Of a stretch of 64,000 bases of DNA, positions 30,201-44,480 are shown in pieces (the stretch's first letter is position 1; every line of letters starts with the position of its first letter). The position numbers and the translations under genes were made by a program. The stretch comes from Sitta carolinensis (lineage: Eukaryota; Chordata; Aves; Passeriformes; Sittidae). Where the stretch lies: assembly GCA_032173965.1 (NCBI GenBank), contig CM063299.1, forward strand, positions 3,221,501 to 3,285,500, written 5' to 3'. The notes under the pieces were generated by a model, which did no database searches, was not told where the DNA came from, and was given only the letters and a program-made list of their open reading frames with translations.

Positions 30201-33200
30201 TGTTTGTCAGAAGACATCCTTGGGATTCGGAAGAGGAACTTGGCCGTGGAGGCAGGGGGGAAGCAGAGCCCTGTTGTCCAGGCATTGATTTGATTTAAAA
30301 TCACCCAAAGCTTCCCCCATCCCTGTTTAAAAATAGCATCTTGGCTTTTATCACAGAGCCCACGCCATCCCTCTTCTTGTGGCAGTAGCTTCTTGGAAAA
30401 CATGCTCACCCTGATGCAGTGACATTGCTGGATGTGTTCAACCATCAGAGCAGCATCAAGGAAATGTTGCCATAAATCTGTTTCCCCGTTTAGGAGAGGT
30501 TCCTCAAAACTGCAAGAGAAGTTCCCAAAATAAGCAAAGTTCAAATAAGCAAGGTGCTTGGGCATGAAAGCAAAACAGCAGCATAAAACCTGAGCCTGAA
30601 GATGTGCCCAGCTCCTCAATTGCAAGGGCAGCTTGTTTGTCTTTCTCTGGAAAGAGCAATGCTCCCATCACAGCTGATGATCCTCCTCACTGCTCAGGTG
30701 CTCACTGCCACCCTCACCCTGTCCCCTCCACATTTCACATCTTGTCCTTGCAATACAGACAGCACTCACACCATTGGAAGCCCTGATTCTGCCCCTGGTG
30801 CAAGGCTTTTTTCCCCCTGCTTTCTTTAATTACATTAGCAAAGTCAAAAAACTGCCTTTGGCACGTTATTATTCAGTCAGTGAACTCTCACTAATTCCTG
30901 CCACAACCAATAAATATCTGTGGGTAGGAGCTCGCTGCCAGGGAGCTGGAGAGGGCTGGGTCACAGCCCAGCCAGAGAAGTGCTCGCTCCAGAGCCAGTA
31001 CTGCTCATGCCTGACTTACCTGTGCTCTCATTTTGTTCATTTGCACTGATGCAACTCCTCTTCTGTTACATTTTTTTGCTAATTTCCTCCAGAATTCAGC
31101 TCAGCAAAAGCCACAACCATCTTGAGCCTTGTCAGTTTTTTCCTGGAGCAAGGACTGCTCTGAACCCTGTGGAGATGCTGGGCACCAGCACCCAGCCCAG
31201 GTGTTGTTGTTTCATCAGTCTCTGTGTGCTTAAGAATTTGATGATCTCCTGTGTTAGAAGCAACAATTGACTTTTTTTCCCATTTACCTCCCAGCTGGGA
31301 GGTGTCACCTGGGAGGATGTTGCAGGGGGGAAAATGAACTTGTCAGATCCGCAGATCGACAGGCATGAAAGTGGAACCACAAACATCAACTTGAGCCTTT
31401 CAGGAAATTTTTACTTCTGCTGAAACAGTAATTTCTCTGTGCTCACTCCAGCGCATACATTCAAGTGACAGATCGTCTTGGTTTGAGAACAATTTCATGA
31501 TTTTACTTCCAAAACCTAAAATCTTCATTGAAAGCCAGGCCATTAAACATAGCAGTGAAAGGAGAGGGGCTGGCATCTCTTCTCACAGCCAGGCTCCCTG
31601 CCACAGGTTAAGTGCAGAGCAGCCTCCCCCAGGGCTCCAGCTCTTTTCATACAAGGTGCAGAGCTGCTGAAGGGAAGGGGCCAGACCCTGGCTCTGCTGC
31701 TCCACCCCAGTGACAGATGACAGAGATTCATTTCCATCTGACGTCTGGACACTTTGCTTTGCTCAGTTCTCAGAGTGTGCTTTGATTCCCTCCAGGTGGG
31801 TTTTGCCACTTGGCACAAAGCTGCTGACTTGGTGCCTTTGCCCTCCCTCAGGCCAGGTCCCAGCAGCAGCAGCAGTGTGCCTGGGCTAATGCCAGGAGCA
31901 GAGCATTTCTCAGCAGCCTCATTTAGAGAATAAACCAGCCATGTCCTTTCATTGGTTTCGTGGAGAGGGGCAATACATTTCCAGTGGCATCAGTGACAGA
32001 AGCAATATTCTTTCATTGCCATCATCAGAAAAGAGCAGCTTTATACTGCAAGGAAGAACTATTTCACTTGTACAAAACATATTTCTTATTCCCTTAAACC
32101 TGGGGAAATCCTTGTCATATTAATATGTGTCTGAATTGCTTCTCTTTCAGCAGTTCTCCCAGGGATTTGAGCTTAGACCAGTTATTGCACTTGGATGCAG
32201 TAAGAGTCCATAAAAAAGTATATTCTGTAAATAATAACAGTGCTTTGTAATAAATGGAAACTACAAATAACAAGTGCCACTGGGACTTCAACACTGCTGC
32301 CCCTGAGGAAATACAAGCCCCAAGGAGCCCAGCACTATGCCAGAGACACGTGTTTCACAAGGGAAAATCCATATTTCATTTGATTCCCTCTGCCTGTGAC
32401 TTTCCCTTCAGTTTACAGGCAGTGCTTCCTTCTACAACACGGGACATTTACCTGGATTCTAACATTTTCAAGGCACCAGGGTGGAACTCGTTCTTGTTAC
32501 TAGAAGACTCCTCAAACCATATCTTTCCAAGCAGGCTCCTTTTTTGAATTTTTGGTGAGGGATGGCTTTGATAATGGCTCGTCTTTCATGAAGTTTAATT
32601 GAGCTTGTTGGTTGTTGCAGCAGGGAACCACTGCTGGAGAGGGTCCCCTTCCCTTGGTTGTGTAATAAACCAGATCCTGCAAAGCCTGAGAGCATTTATC
32701 ATTTAACAACTGTCATTAGTGGCTGCCCAGCCTGCTTGTTGCATGCCCACAATGCTGAGGAGGATCACGGCCTCTTATCTCCTTGCTGTGTAATTATGTG
32801 TTCAGCTGAGGTTTCTTTCCACAAACAGTTTGACTTCTCCCATTCCCCCTCCGTGCTTAGCTCCTGTTTGTTGGCTGTTGCTGGGGAGATGGAGACAGAC
32901 CCCTGCATCCCTCCTCCAGGGCCACCTGAATGTCCTCCCTTGCTGTGGGCAGGGAGCTCATAGCTGAATTTCATGCATCCTGAAGCAATTGTGTAGACAC
33001 CACATCATCTGTATTGACTCATCCATCTGCACTGAGTGCAGGGTGTAACGCTGAGAGAAAAAAAAAAAAAAGCCTGCCTGTCCTCTGTGATGCTGGCAGG
33101 GAGCTCAGGACTGTCAGGAGCAGTTTGCAGTTCAGTCTGCTCAGGGATGGATTTCAGGGAGCTTTGGTCAGCCCCAGTGCCCAGCCATCTCTGTCAGTGC

Positions 33201-35639
33201 TGAAGTTTATGGCCTGTTGCTAATACCAATATTAGCAGTGTGGAGACAGTCTCTGACCTTGGGGGAGATGTAAATGTTTGGTGGGCTGGTTGGATTCTGG
33301 CTGTAATTTCAAAGGCATCTGGAAGAGGGGTCAAGGACCTGTCAGGACACAGAGCAGGATAGTATATAGAGAAGCCATGACCTGTCTGCCAACACCTACA
33401 TGCTGCCCCAAAACCTAAAGGTTGATATCAAATTTAGGATGAAGCAGCAAGCCCCCCAGTGCCTCAAAAAACCCTGTTTTGCTGGGATTAGCAAAATGGC
33501 TCATGCTATTTGTAAATCCACCTTGGAAGTCATTACAGGGCCTGGTTGGCCCAGTCTTGGTGAAATCAGAGATAAATCTGGGGGAGAAGCTGCTCTTGTG
33601 TTTGAATTAAAGATTGCCCAGGCAGTTAAAAACTCTGTGTCTGTGCACCAGCCAGTCTGGCTTTAGGAGCAGAGGTGCAGAGGATTTCCCTGAGAAAGGA
33701 GACATGAAGATCTGACAAATGGGTCTTTCCACCACCTACAGTCCTGGCTGACTGTGGAACAGAGCCTTTGGTGGGACATGGGGCCTCTCAGTCCTGCTTT
33801 GCTTGCTCTGATTTCACTTCAGTGTCCTGGGCAGCTGAGAGGTGGTGCTGGGTGAGTGGGGAGCCAGCCCTGGGAACAGCCACAGGAGCAGTGGCTCTGG
33901 GCCAGATCCACTTCCTTTCTGCAGAGCCTGACAATGCAGGGAGTCTGGCAGAGGGCTCTGTCCTCCTTGGGCACGTAGCACAGCTCCCAGGCGAGCTCTG
34001 CTTCGGAAATGTTTTGCTCTGCCTTCCTGTCTGAGCCTGTGCTGAGCCAGATTCCTTTGCTGGTAAGGAACAGATCTGCTCAGAGGAGAAATTTACCCTG
34101 CACCGAGTGTAAACACAGATGGAAACGTGGTGGAGCCCTTTTCAAAGTCAAGGGAATAAATCTGTTTAAAAGGCAGTGAAAGAGCAGGTGGAACATTAAC
34201 CCCAGAAAGGACAGTGGGGCTAAGGCAGAGGGCACAAACTGCACAATAGAAGTGTCTAAGTGGAGAAATTACCCCAAAAAGCATAACAGAAAGGAGCAGA
34301 GGCTCCTTTTTGGATCTTTTTTCAGACTCTTGAGTTTTTTGAGCCCTGTGAGTTGCATTCCAGACACTTTGGAGGGAGCAAGCAGGTAGACTTTTTTCCC
34401 CTGGACTAATCTCACCTGCCTTCTCTAAGGCACCATGTGAGGGATGCAGCCCCACATGTCCCCAGCTGCTGGGAGGGATAAGCAGGATTTTGCTCCCTGG
34501 TTAGGCAGCTATCGCTGTGCTGCAGAAACCCTGGAAGGACAGACCTGGCATGTTCACCCCAGGGGGAATCATCTTCATGAGGGTTTGCTCAGCTCTTCAG
34601 CTCCAAGCCAGTACATTTCCATGTTCTACAGGAACAGCACTCCTGAACAAAGGCTTTGGTCCTGCTGGGCTTTATTCACTTGCCTAACCAAAAAGCTAAA
34701 AACATGGATAAGCCTTGGATGGCTGAGAAAATGTGAAATTGTGTTCTCCTCCCAGCCGTAACCTTGGCAGAAGCAGAGCTCTGGCTGCTAAAGCCCATAA
34801 AATGAACAGCCCCTGTTGCTCCTGATAGGGGTATAAAATTATAATTACTTGAGGAGTGACTTACGATTCAGTGAAACAAGGATCTTCTCCTTTTTGATTG
34901 AATTACTCCGTGGTTATTCCTAGAAGACTGGGAGCAGATGGCAAGCTCTGGCCAGGCGTTTAACAGCCTGAGTTATGGCACAGAGGGGATGGAGCTGAGC
35001 TCCAACCTGCTGCTCCTGCCTTCCTGCTTGCTTTGGGTCCCCATCCTGGTGTATTCCCTGGGAAAGGAGAGGCTGGGCCAAGATGGTCTGCAGCAATGCA
35101 TGGAGATGTGGAGCATGTCCAGTAGCAAAGGGTTTGTTTTACAGTTCAGGTGGCAGCACAGAAACACAAAAAAATTCGTTTCTGCAAATCCAGTGCTGCT
35201 TTGCCCCAGGTAGGCACATCTTGACAGCAATCCCAGTGTGCTGTGTCAGGAGCCTGTGGATCTGGGAGGTGACAACTGCCCTTCTGTCACATAGGAGAGC
35301 TCCCCACCCTTCCAGGCCCAGGAGGAGGACTCATGGACGAAGGCAGGCAGTCCCCTGGGCTGGGGTGGAACAAACACAGCTGTGTAATTTCTGCCTCACT
35401 GCTCCTCCTGCCCCTGTATATCTTGAGCACATCAATAAAATCAAACAGACTATTAGCAGCACGTCCTGTTATCAGCCATGGATGGGCATCAGGCAGCCAT
35501 GCAACCTGCATTTTATGAAGTGCTGCTCCTACCACTGCTGGGGCTGCAGTGATTATCACATCTCCTCACAGCTGGGCCACACCACAGCTTTTATGAGCTA
35601 CCCTACATCAAAGGCCCTTTCTTTTAAAGAAAAATTAAC

Positions 35640-36060
35640 AATTCTCTCCCTTTCTTTTTATTTATTGGCATAACAGCCAGCTGATTACTAGGTGAGACAC
35701 CAGTCTTGTTGCCAAGCTGCGCTTACTGCATTGTCTATTAGATTATTTTTATTGAATAAGCAAATGTTTTCTTGGAGCTCTGGAGTCCTTATGAGGGAGA
35801 CTCATTTTCTGCTACTGTGATCTCTTTGTCACGGGTGGGTGATGTATGAAAAGGAATTGCAAATAGCTGTTTACAGCAAGCAAAGTCACAGAACAGCCCA
35901 CTTCAATTTCTGCTATCTGTCGGAGGCTGTTGTTGGCGATGGTCAAAATTAATTAAGCAGGAAGGAAGAGAGCAGGGAGGCACTATGCATCCAGTTCTGA
36001 CATTGAAATATTAATGGTGAGCTAATCAAGAAAGAGTATCTATGAATATCTAATCAGCTC
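35640..36060. promoter_or_regulatory. Candidate conserved non-coding element
   Basis: About 400 bases of unique AT-rich sequence, including CAGCTGATTACTAGGTGAGA, TCTATTAGATTATTTTTATT, GGTCAAAATTAATTAAGCAG near 35941, ACTATGCATCC, and TGACATTGAAATATTAATGG. It has no open frame of note and ordinary flanks. It is among the most enhancer-like stretches in the window. Confidence 0.42.
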
Positions 36061-38735
36061 ACAGTTTGCAGTTTTACTGAAGCAGTGAACTTCTGGGCAG
36101 CAGCCCTTTGCAGGAGGTGTTGGGAGGGGAGGTGGGCGGGCTGCTCCTGATCGCTCTATCTGGGAGTAAACAAAGAGCTCCTGCCTGTGACAGGGACTGA
36201 GGGACTTTTTCCTTCCACCTCTCACATCCCTGCTGCATCCCACTGGATGCTGCTGCATCCTTCCTGCTGTCACCTACAGCAGCCAGGCCAGAGCATCCAG
36301 CCCGCAGCATTCCCAGTGCCGTGTTCCCTCCTCTCCTGTGCCAGAGGGCTCAGCTCCTCCAGGACTGAGCTGCAGCATCTGTCCACATCCAGGTCTTGGG
36401 AAAAGGCTCAAAACAGTGGATTGGACCTTGGGCACATAACCTGGGCCTCTCCCTCCATGCCTGGTACAGGCACCCCACAGGAGGCAGCAGTTGTGTCCCT
36501 GTCTCTCCTGCCAGTGTGCTCCCAAGGGGAGTTTCCAAGCTTTTTATGGGGAAACAGGAGGGGATGGCTGTGCTGCAGGGCCAGGGTGCACTGCAGACCC
36601 CCAAGCCCAGTGCCTGCTCAGCTGCTTTCTCCCACCCACCACACAAGCAGGGAAAAACAAGAGGAAACAATCCCATGGCAAAGCTGGGCCGATTCCAATC
36701 AAAGCCACAAAAGTAAATGTCGGCTTTGGGTGCCAGGAGTCGTCAAGCATCATTTCTTTCTTCAGTGTCAGTGTAATGAGGGCTGTGGCTTTGGAGATTT
36801 CTATTGCTGTGTTTCTGCAAACAGTTCCCTCCTCTAACCTCTTGGAAATTGGATTTTGTGGGGCTGAGCAGTTTGTGTGCAGCAGATAGCAGCAGGACTG
36901 ATAAGCAGAAACCTGTTTACACACTCACTCTCATCTAATACTACAACTGGACAGGCTGCTGCCTAGATTATTTTTTAAATTTCTTTTTTTTTTTTTGTTA
37001 ACACTATCAAGTGTAATCGTTGTTGGCTGAATATTTTGCTGCTTAACTGGGAGAAATCTGAACTAGGCAGTTTTAACATGTAACAAACATGAAAATGATG
37101 TGAAGAGAAGGATAAAGGTAATAAGCAAATCTTAAATGACACTAAAGAAGAATCAAGTGGTGATCAGGAGGAGGGAATAGAAAATCTGTGCTGTCCTGTG
37201 TGAGGTTGTATTTCATGTGCTGCCAAGGGAGTAGGGACTGGATACAGCTCCAAATGCAGAAAGGAGAGAGTCCTGGCACATTGCTTTGACAGCCACAGGA
37301 ACTTTCTGGGAAAGGAAAAGCAAAGCAGATGGCCTCAGTTAAGAATAGTGGAAGGTACCAGGGATGTCCAGGGAAATGATGGAGCCCAGTGGCTGCATCC
37401 ATTGTCTGTGGGAGGGAGAAACCCCTCACTGCAGGTGTGTGGGTGCTGCAGTGCCCAGCTCCAGTTCCTGTGGGGGAGAGAGCAGCAGGATCTCTGCAGG
37501 AGGAGCACTCTGCAACGTGCTTCCCTCTGCTGCTCCAATATAACCCAAATCTGTCAGCCTTTAGGGCTTGCTGAGAAGGTCATCTGTGAGCATGGCTAAT
37601 TATTTCAAGCAAAGCAGCAGGCTAATGCCACTAACCTGCTCCCAGGGACTGAGCTCTGCCCTGTGCCTTGGCTCCATAGCTGCACACAAGCTGCAGGGGA
37701 TTATGGATGCATGGGGGGGTGTGTAAAGCTCATGGGTATAAAACAGATCCCACTGGCATGTACCTTGAGCACAGAGAGGGAAACTCACATTTTTCATAGC
37801 CCATTCTTTCAGTTGTCAGGAAAATGCTGTTCCAGCCAAAAGGCAGAATCTCTTCTTTCTGCCATTTAATTTTCTTTAATCTGCTCCTGACATTTATTGA
37901 AAGAAGTATTTTACCCACATCAAAGGCAAAGATTTCAAAACATCACATGGAAAAAACCTTAAGGTCAATCCAAGCGAGGATATAGTGGCTGACATGAGAT
38001 GAAAGACTCTGGTTTCCACAAGGAAGGTCTGTGCAGAACAAGAGGCCAGGCTGGCCTGTGCTCTGAGGAGCTTCATCTGCACCCCTGGCAGGAGCTGCAA
38101 GTGGTGGGCTTTGTGTGTTTGATACGTTCAGAAATTCAAGTAAGGCTGCCCTTAATATGAACAGGATCAGAAATAAAAGATGCCTTGATAACACGAGTTT
38201 TCAGAAGGCTCTTCACAGGGGTGAAGTGTTTCCCCTGGCTCTGCCCAACCTTGGCCCAGCTCTCTTTGCCTGGGGCAGAGCTGGGCCCTCCTTTGCCTTC
38301 ACTCTCCATGAGGGAGTTGTGCTGCTTCTCACATGATCAAATGAGCCAAAACACTTGACAAACTGAACAAACTGCTGAAAATGCATCCAGTAGAGGGGCC
38401 AAGCCTGCAAGATGCCTCTGGATGTGTGGAACATCCTGAATGCAAATACTGAAGAAAGATGTAAAATGTAAAAGATCCTCAGAATACTTCTGCATTTAGT
38501 TCATTTTGCATGGGTAGAGGTAACAAGCTGACACAGGTTAATTTATAGCTTGGTTGTATGCTGATTGCAAAGTACACATTTCCAGTCAGCCACCATGAGT
38601 AAATCACTTTCCCCCTGGTTCTCTTGGCATATAAAAGAAATTTCTCCCTTCCCGACATTTAAAAAAAATCCTAATATGTTATACACTCCATGACTTTATA
38701 GCATCTTTAATATTTAAAAGGCTAGAATCTATAAC
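36061..38735. other. No gene seen
   Basis: Mixed-composition DNA with a T-rich run at about 36981-36996. Open frames of 100-216 codons at about 36187-36924 overlap one another on both strands in low-CpG sequence and have no domain. I see no splice-bounded exon. Confidence 0.5.
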
Positions 38736-38940
38736 CTCAACCTTTAACAAATGTACAGTAACGTGATAACAAATTTGCCTCGAACAGCTGCTATCTTGGT
38801 ACCAACTGGCACGAGGAGGAGGGAAGTAATTGGCTTGTTTTCAGATAATTACCATAATTGTAGTGACACCATTTGGATCACATCTAACTGCGTTCCTGCT
38901 GCAAGTTGGATAATTTAATAATTGGCAGAATTTAGACTGA
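38736..38940. promoter_or_regulatory. Candidate conserved non-coding element
   Basis: The segment runs through AACGTGATAACAAATTTGCC, CGAACAGCTGCTATC (with an E-box CAGCTG), TTGGTACCAACTGGCACG (NFI-like half sites), CAGATAATTACCATAATTGT and TTGGATAATTTAATAATTGG. Motif density and lack of coding potential point to a developmental enhancer. Confidence 0.42.
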
Positions 38941-41900
38941 CAGTAAAGGTAAAGTCAGCATATGGTGGGGAATCAGCAGGCACCTCCCTGCACTGCTGGT
39001 ACAGGCTCTGCTGCTGCTGTGAAGTTCAGCTAAATCTTTTGGTTTTGCTGCTTTTCTTGAGCTCTGTGACTGGGTCACATCTTTGCTCCTTTTCTGATGC
39101 TTGTCCTGGTGAGACCACCTTTTGCACCTCTTGAACGTTTTGATTTGAGATCAATCAGTTCAGTTCACTCCTGCCCAAATTACTACTTCCTTTGTACTCG
39201 AGTATTTTTAGCTGTCCTAGTTCAGAGCTCTGAGCTGAAAGGGGATTAAACCACGGTCAGGTGCTCCCAGGCAGCAGCCAAATGCCTTTCCCAGAGGTTG
39301 AGCCCAGGCTCAGCCTGCAGGGTGCTGGGCACCGTGCACTGGGGGGAATTTGTTCCTCTTGTGCCTTCCTGTCCTTGCTGCTCGTGGCCAGCATGAAGGG
39401 GATTCAGCAGCTCCTGTGCCTCTAGTGCTGAGAGTTGCCCAGGCAGAGCCCAGGAGCAAGGGCTGCAAGGTAAGGCCAGCACATGGCTGAGGCTACTGGG
39501 GAAGGACAAGGACGTTTCTCAGCTCTGCTGGGCACTTCTGCCAGGAGGTGCAAAAGGAGCAGAGCACTGAGCTACTGCCTGCAGTGCCTGGCCCTGCCCT
39601 GCCTTTTTCTGCAGGGCAGAGCTGAGGGCAGCTGACACAACACTGACAGTGCCCAAGGACAGGGGGCTGCTGGAGCTCCTCCAGTCCCCACATGAGAGAT
39701 GCTCCTAGGGTTGCTTGGTTTGCTTGTGTGGCTCTTCTGCTCTCCCTGGGCTCAACCCAGACACCAGGTGTATTTTCCACAGGTCCCAGTGGGTGAGGGG
39801 ACTGGGGATACACCCTCAGCTTAGGTCTGCAATGCAGCCCAGGCCTGGGATCCCAGGGGATGCATCAGATGCTGGAGAGAAGTTTGGCATGGATCAGAGG
39901 AAGGGCTCATTTCTAATAGAACCCTCTGCCAAGAGGAGGATGATGGCTCCATCCCAGACTGGGCACACACACAGGAGGGAGGGAAGAGGGATGACTGAAA
40001 AGTAAATCCCCAGGTTCTGGTGGGGGATCTCCAGTGTAGTGCTGGGAAGGAGTGGGAGTGTGTGCTGCAGCAGGTTTGTGATGCCTGGAAGCAGCTGCTG
40101 GTCCCCACACCTCCCTTCTCCCTGCCCTGCACACAGAAACTGCAGGGTATCCGTTTCCTTGCAGCATTCCCTCCCCCTCTGTGATTTATTGCTGCCAGGA
40201 GGCTGTGCATGTGGAGGTGGCATAAATCTCACCCAAAAGAGAGAGAAGGAGGAAATTTGCATTCGCTTCCTCACTGGCATATTGAATGCAGCTTTCTAGT
40301 TCACTGCTGAAACCCTGGGCAGGTCCCAGGCTGAGGCACTTCCCTCAAGATAAAACAGGGCCAGCACTGGGGCTTCCTTCCCTGACGGAAGAAGCTCCCA
40401 CAGCTAGCAAGGAGCAGCTCCCCCACTCCTCCCAGTTATCCCCAGATTAATTTTGATTCACTCCTATTTATATTTTGTGGTATCAGCTTACATAATTCTG
40501 TAGTATTTGCAGGCTTCAAGCATTCCCTGTGCTGATCTGTCAACAGCCACAAACCCTTTCCTCATTCAGACCCTCCAGTCCTCCGGCTCATTCCTGTATC
40601 TCACCCACCTCCCTCCAAGTTGCTTCCATTTGGACTGACAGTCCCTGTGCTGGATTTAAATCCCCCAAGTTGCTACTGGAGGCTACAGAAAGCAATTAGG
40701 GAGATTACAGTCAGAGCATGGTCATGCTGCTGCAAGGGTCTGGATGTCCTGTCACAAGCAGACAGCCTGGACTAAGAGGCTTTCAAATAACAGAGCATAA
40801 GCAAACAGAAAAGCCTGGCAATTGTTGTTTCCAAGACTGCATTTTGCCTGGAAGTCCACCAGTGTTTTCCTGTGTCAACACTAAACTGGATACAGGGCAA
40901 AGCAAGAAATGCAAAAGAGCAAGGAGAAAGCAAGGTGGATATAACACATTAATCAGAGGCAAAAGTTAGAGGCAGTCTGCAAACCTCTCTCCTGCAGGGG
41001 CTGACAGCTGTAAATAGCATATTGAAGCCATGGAGGAAGTAAAGAATTAATTACAGTGCCAAGACCCAATCCCACTTCCAGCCACAGGCAGCATTTATTA
41101 AGATCTCACTGAGGCAGGAAAGATTGAACAAGGGACTCAGGGGACTACGAAGGGGGAAAGAATTAATCAGTTTGTCTCAGGAGACTGGAGAAGTCAGATT
41201 AAATAAAATCTGGAAGTAAAATGAAAGGGGGAACAAGATGGTTGGAAACCTGGACCTGTTTGTAGGAGAAACTCTGGAGTCATAGCTGGGAGCAGTCCCA
41301 GGGGCTCCAGTCCCCCACTACAGAAGCTGGAGAGCTCTGAGGGCAAAGGCTGAAAGTTTGCTTTGACTTTTTTAATGGGTTTTAAAATGTCACTTTAGGT
41401 CTCTTCCTTCCTTTGCCCGGCAGAAGGAGGCCAGGAAAGGCATCCCCACCTCTGCCACCTCTGATCCTTGCTCCAGGGCATCACCAAGGAGCTCAGATTC
41501 CCACATCCCACTTTAACTTGGACCTGAGAGTTCTTCCCCAGCCTGCTGAAATTCCCTGATAGCCGAGTAGGGCAGCGAGGGAAGCTGCACCCAGTTGAAC
41601 AAATAGAACTCCAAATCCCAGAGCCAACACCCTGAAAAGAACATTTTTGTCCCTGCCCATTGTCAGCCCCGTGTTTTCCATCACAATAACATTCAGTTAT
41701 TTATCTTCTAAAGTGTACAACATTTTTTTCCCTCTTTTGTGCTGTTGCTTTTCTGCCTGTCCCTCTGGGAAAGGTCACTGGGCTTCCACATTCCTGCTGT
41801 GTAATGAGCTGTGACAAACGCTGCTGACCAGGCTGGGGTCACAGAGTTTTAGAGGGCGTTGAACACCAACATCACAAAGAGGGAGCCTGTCCCCAGCTTG

Positions 41901-43254
41901 TGAATGGGTGTCCCATTGCCAGGCTCCTTCCCCTCCATGCAGCTCAGTGGCAGAAACTCCCTGGAAGCCAGATTAGAGACTTTTGTCTTATTCTTTCCCC
42001 TCAAAAATCCCAAGCCTGATATATCCAGACATAAAGTAAAACTTTTCATGTCATCAAAGTAAAGAGTGAATGAAGAGGCACACCTTGTCCTCCTCAGTAA
42101 GTTTTCAGGAAACAAGAAAGCATTCCTACTTTTCTTGCATGTCCAGAAATCAGCTGTTTTGAGAAAGTCCTGATGGAAACGCAAAGTGCATAACCTGGAG
42201 TTTATTCCAACTCTAACAGCTTTGATTCAGAAGAGAGACACCAAAGCCCTGCTTGTTGCAACAGAGACACTTTCCAATAAAGCTGCAGTTTAGAAAGTTC
42301 CTGACTTTATCATATCAGCCTCTTTCATAGAAGTACAGGTCTGTGCCTACCTTTTTAGCAAACTTCCAGATCACTGGAATTTACTGATTACATAAAGCAC
42401 AGGTTGTAAGGAATAGGCACTCCATTAACAGCTGCATTGGGTAATAACCCTGAACATCAGAAAACATCAGAGCAGGATGGGTTTTGTCCCATGTTTTGCC
42501 AAAGAACAGTAAAAAAAAAGGTATTTTCTGCTGATTCTATGGTGGTATTTCCTGGAAAAACCACTAAACACTGTTTACTGGAGTTTAATGTGCATGAATG
42601 ATGGGAGGGGGGATGTGCTTTTGAAACCTGGTGCTCTAAAGCTGTGTGTGCCTGTGATGCATCCCCAGTGTCCAGTGAGGGAACAAGGGAACAACACTGG
42701 CTGTTCCTGGGCACTGACCCAGGGCACGAGCACCTGCCTGTGTGCAACCAGCCCCTTCCCCTGACCTCAGATTTAAGGTGAACAAATCACCAAGCCATAG
42801 CTGCAGACAAGACTTAAAAAAACCTCACAAGCCACCAAAAATAAAGATGTCTCTCTCCCAACACGTGTAACATCTCTAACCAAACCAGCCAAAGAACTGA
42901 ATGTGAAACTGGTGCAGAAATAGATTCTCCTCCAGAATATGAACAAAAAAGGATGTTTGCTTGGAGATACAGACAAGACAAGAAATTAGAGGTAAAACCT
43001 GAAAGCTGGGGATGGAAGAGGCTCCCTGAACCACCTGAGCTTCCTGGGGTCCCATGGGGCCCCAGTGTAATCTGGGGGCTGTACAGCCCCAACTGCACCA
43101 TGTGCTTTTCAGAGCTGCTGCTGCCCAGGGACATCTCACACCTACACTGTTCACTAACCCAGAAAAGACAAAACCTTCCCATCCCTTTCCAGTCAGCTTT
43201 TCCAACGTGGTGGTGGTGAAAGCCTTGATGCATCTCACTTTAATGTCCCCAGGG
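38941..43254. other. No gene seen
   Basis: Intermediate G+C, few CpG. Overlapping open frames of 80-130 codons at about 39246-40299 on both strands have neither domain nor exon borders. No repeat family is recognised. Confidence 0.45.
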
Positions 43255-43440
43255 CTTATCGATGGATCCCAAAATTAGATCAGCAGACCCCAGCAGGCTC
43301 AGGAGTCTTAGCTAGGCTTGTTACCTTAATGAAATGCTAATTGCTGCTTTGCAGACTAAAAATGTGCCTTTGGTCCTACAGCAGCTTCAGTTAAGCAGTG
43401 TTAATTGCCAAAGCTAATTATGTTGCTGTTGCTCCTAGAT
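43255..43440. promoter_or_regulatory. Candidate conserved non-coding element
   Basis: The block holds GCTTATCGATGG, TTACCTTAATGAAATGCTAA, TTGCTGCTTTGCAG, AGTTAAGCAGTGTTAATTGC and AAAGCTAATTATGTTGCTGT. There are five TAAT/ATTA cores in under 200 bases. Confidence 0.38.
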
Positions 43441-44269
43441 ACTGGTTCAGGTTAGGTCTGTAAACAATAACCCAGCAGTCAGAGCCCTCGGTGCTTTCTG
43501 GGCACTGCAAGGCACAGGCAGGGAGGGAGCAGGGGCCACATCCTGAGCTGGTGCCACCCACACGGGACAGGACAGGACTGGGGAGGTGACAGCCTCTAGA
43601 CAAGAGAGCTCACAGCAAATCTTCTTCCTTAAATTTTTAGGATTTGTGTTTTGAGAGAAAATACTGAAAAAAGACCTGAAAAAAAAAATCCAAACAAACA
43701 ACAAAACCTGATCTTTCCTCAGTTCTGAAGGAAATTTCTTTAACCATCTGTCCTAAAAGAGCCTCAAATTTCTTCTGTGATGCAATGAGTGGAAGCCAAG
43801 GAGCAAACTGATTTGGGCTTCACCTTCCCAAGGGGAAAAAAAACCCTTCCAAATGCCTTTTTTGTTGTACATCTCACATCTGTTTCATTGAAATTCCCAG
43901 CTGAAAAGATGCATTATATCAATTAAATCACCAGAATTTTCCAAGATCTTTCTGAAAAACCATTAGGATAAAATATTTGCTGGTTAGAACAGCCTAGGAT
44001 AATTGCTCCAAAGGGGTTTCACTTTGCCAGGCCCCTTGGGAACCACTGCTTTGGGACTGGAGGCAGAAGCAGCCATTCTGCCATTACAAAAACCAGGATG
44101 AACTTTCCCTGGGACACTCCCAGGGCAAACAGGAACAGCCTGGGAGAGCCACGAGGAAAATTCTCCTGAGTTTGGCTGTGCTGCATTACTGCTCTCCTCC
44201 TTGTGCTGGACAAGAGCAAAACACAGCAGGCAGTGCTCTAGGTTGTTATTCTGGAAAGAACTTTACAGA

Positions 44270-44480
44270 ATCCTGCAGTAAACCAGCTTTTATCCCAGAT
44301 CCAATTAACAGCTGAGTTACGGGACTCAAGTGAAATAAAGGGCAGTGAATCTCCCAGACTATTTACATGATTTATTAGAGCACGGCTGTCTGCAGGAGCG
44401 GGCGGCTGCTTTATGTTTAATTTATGAGGACACGAGGGGCTGAAGGCTCAGTTACCAAGCTGTCGGGGGGTTCCTACCCC
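44270..44480. promoter_or_regulatory. Candidate regulatory block with CpG
   Basis: AT-rich TAAT/TTTAT motifs (CTATTTACATGATTTATTAG, GCTTTATGTTTAATTTATGA) sit directly beside GAGCGGGCGGCTGC and GGACACGAGGGGC, in otherwise CpG-poor DNA. The mixture could be a small promoter or an enhancer. No exon is evident. Confidence 0.3.

Larger units (their letters stand above)
25219..35640. other. Gene-poor stretch after LHFPL-like exon 2
   Basis: This is probably intron 2 of the LHFPL-like gene, or intergenic if the gene ended earlier by an exon I cannot see. It contains a candidate regulatory block at 26340-26640 and an orphan CpG island at 29640-30200. It also has a CCAA-rich patch at about 27504-27530 and an A-rich run at about 33058-33071. 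I searched the plus strand for the expected third exon (a TM3 with a GL.(I/V)(F/Y)P.G motif and a later C.LGW or C...WAY motif) and found none. Confidence 0.5.

Noticed and set aside
29675..30625. 316-codon minus frame as a new gene
   Set aside because: No domain, no convincing start or splice borders, composition changes along its length. Kept only as part of the orphan CpG island finding.
33768..34034. Plus frame with 'SVLLGHVAQLPGELCFGNVLL' as a transmembrane exon
   Set aside because: Hydrophobic stretch is weak and no family motif or splice pair is present.
35083..35673. 196-codon plus frame
   Set aside because: No family resemblance and runs into an enhancer-like block; probably chance.
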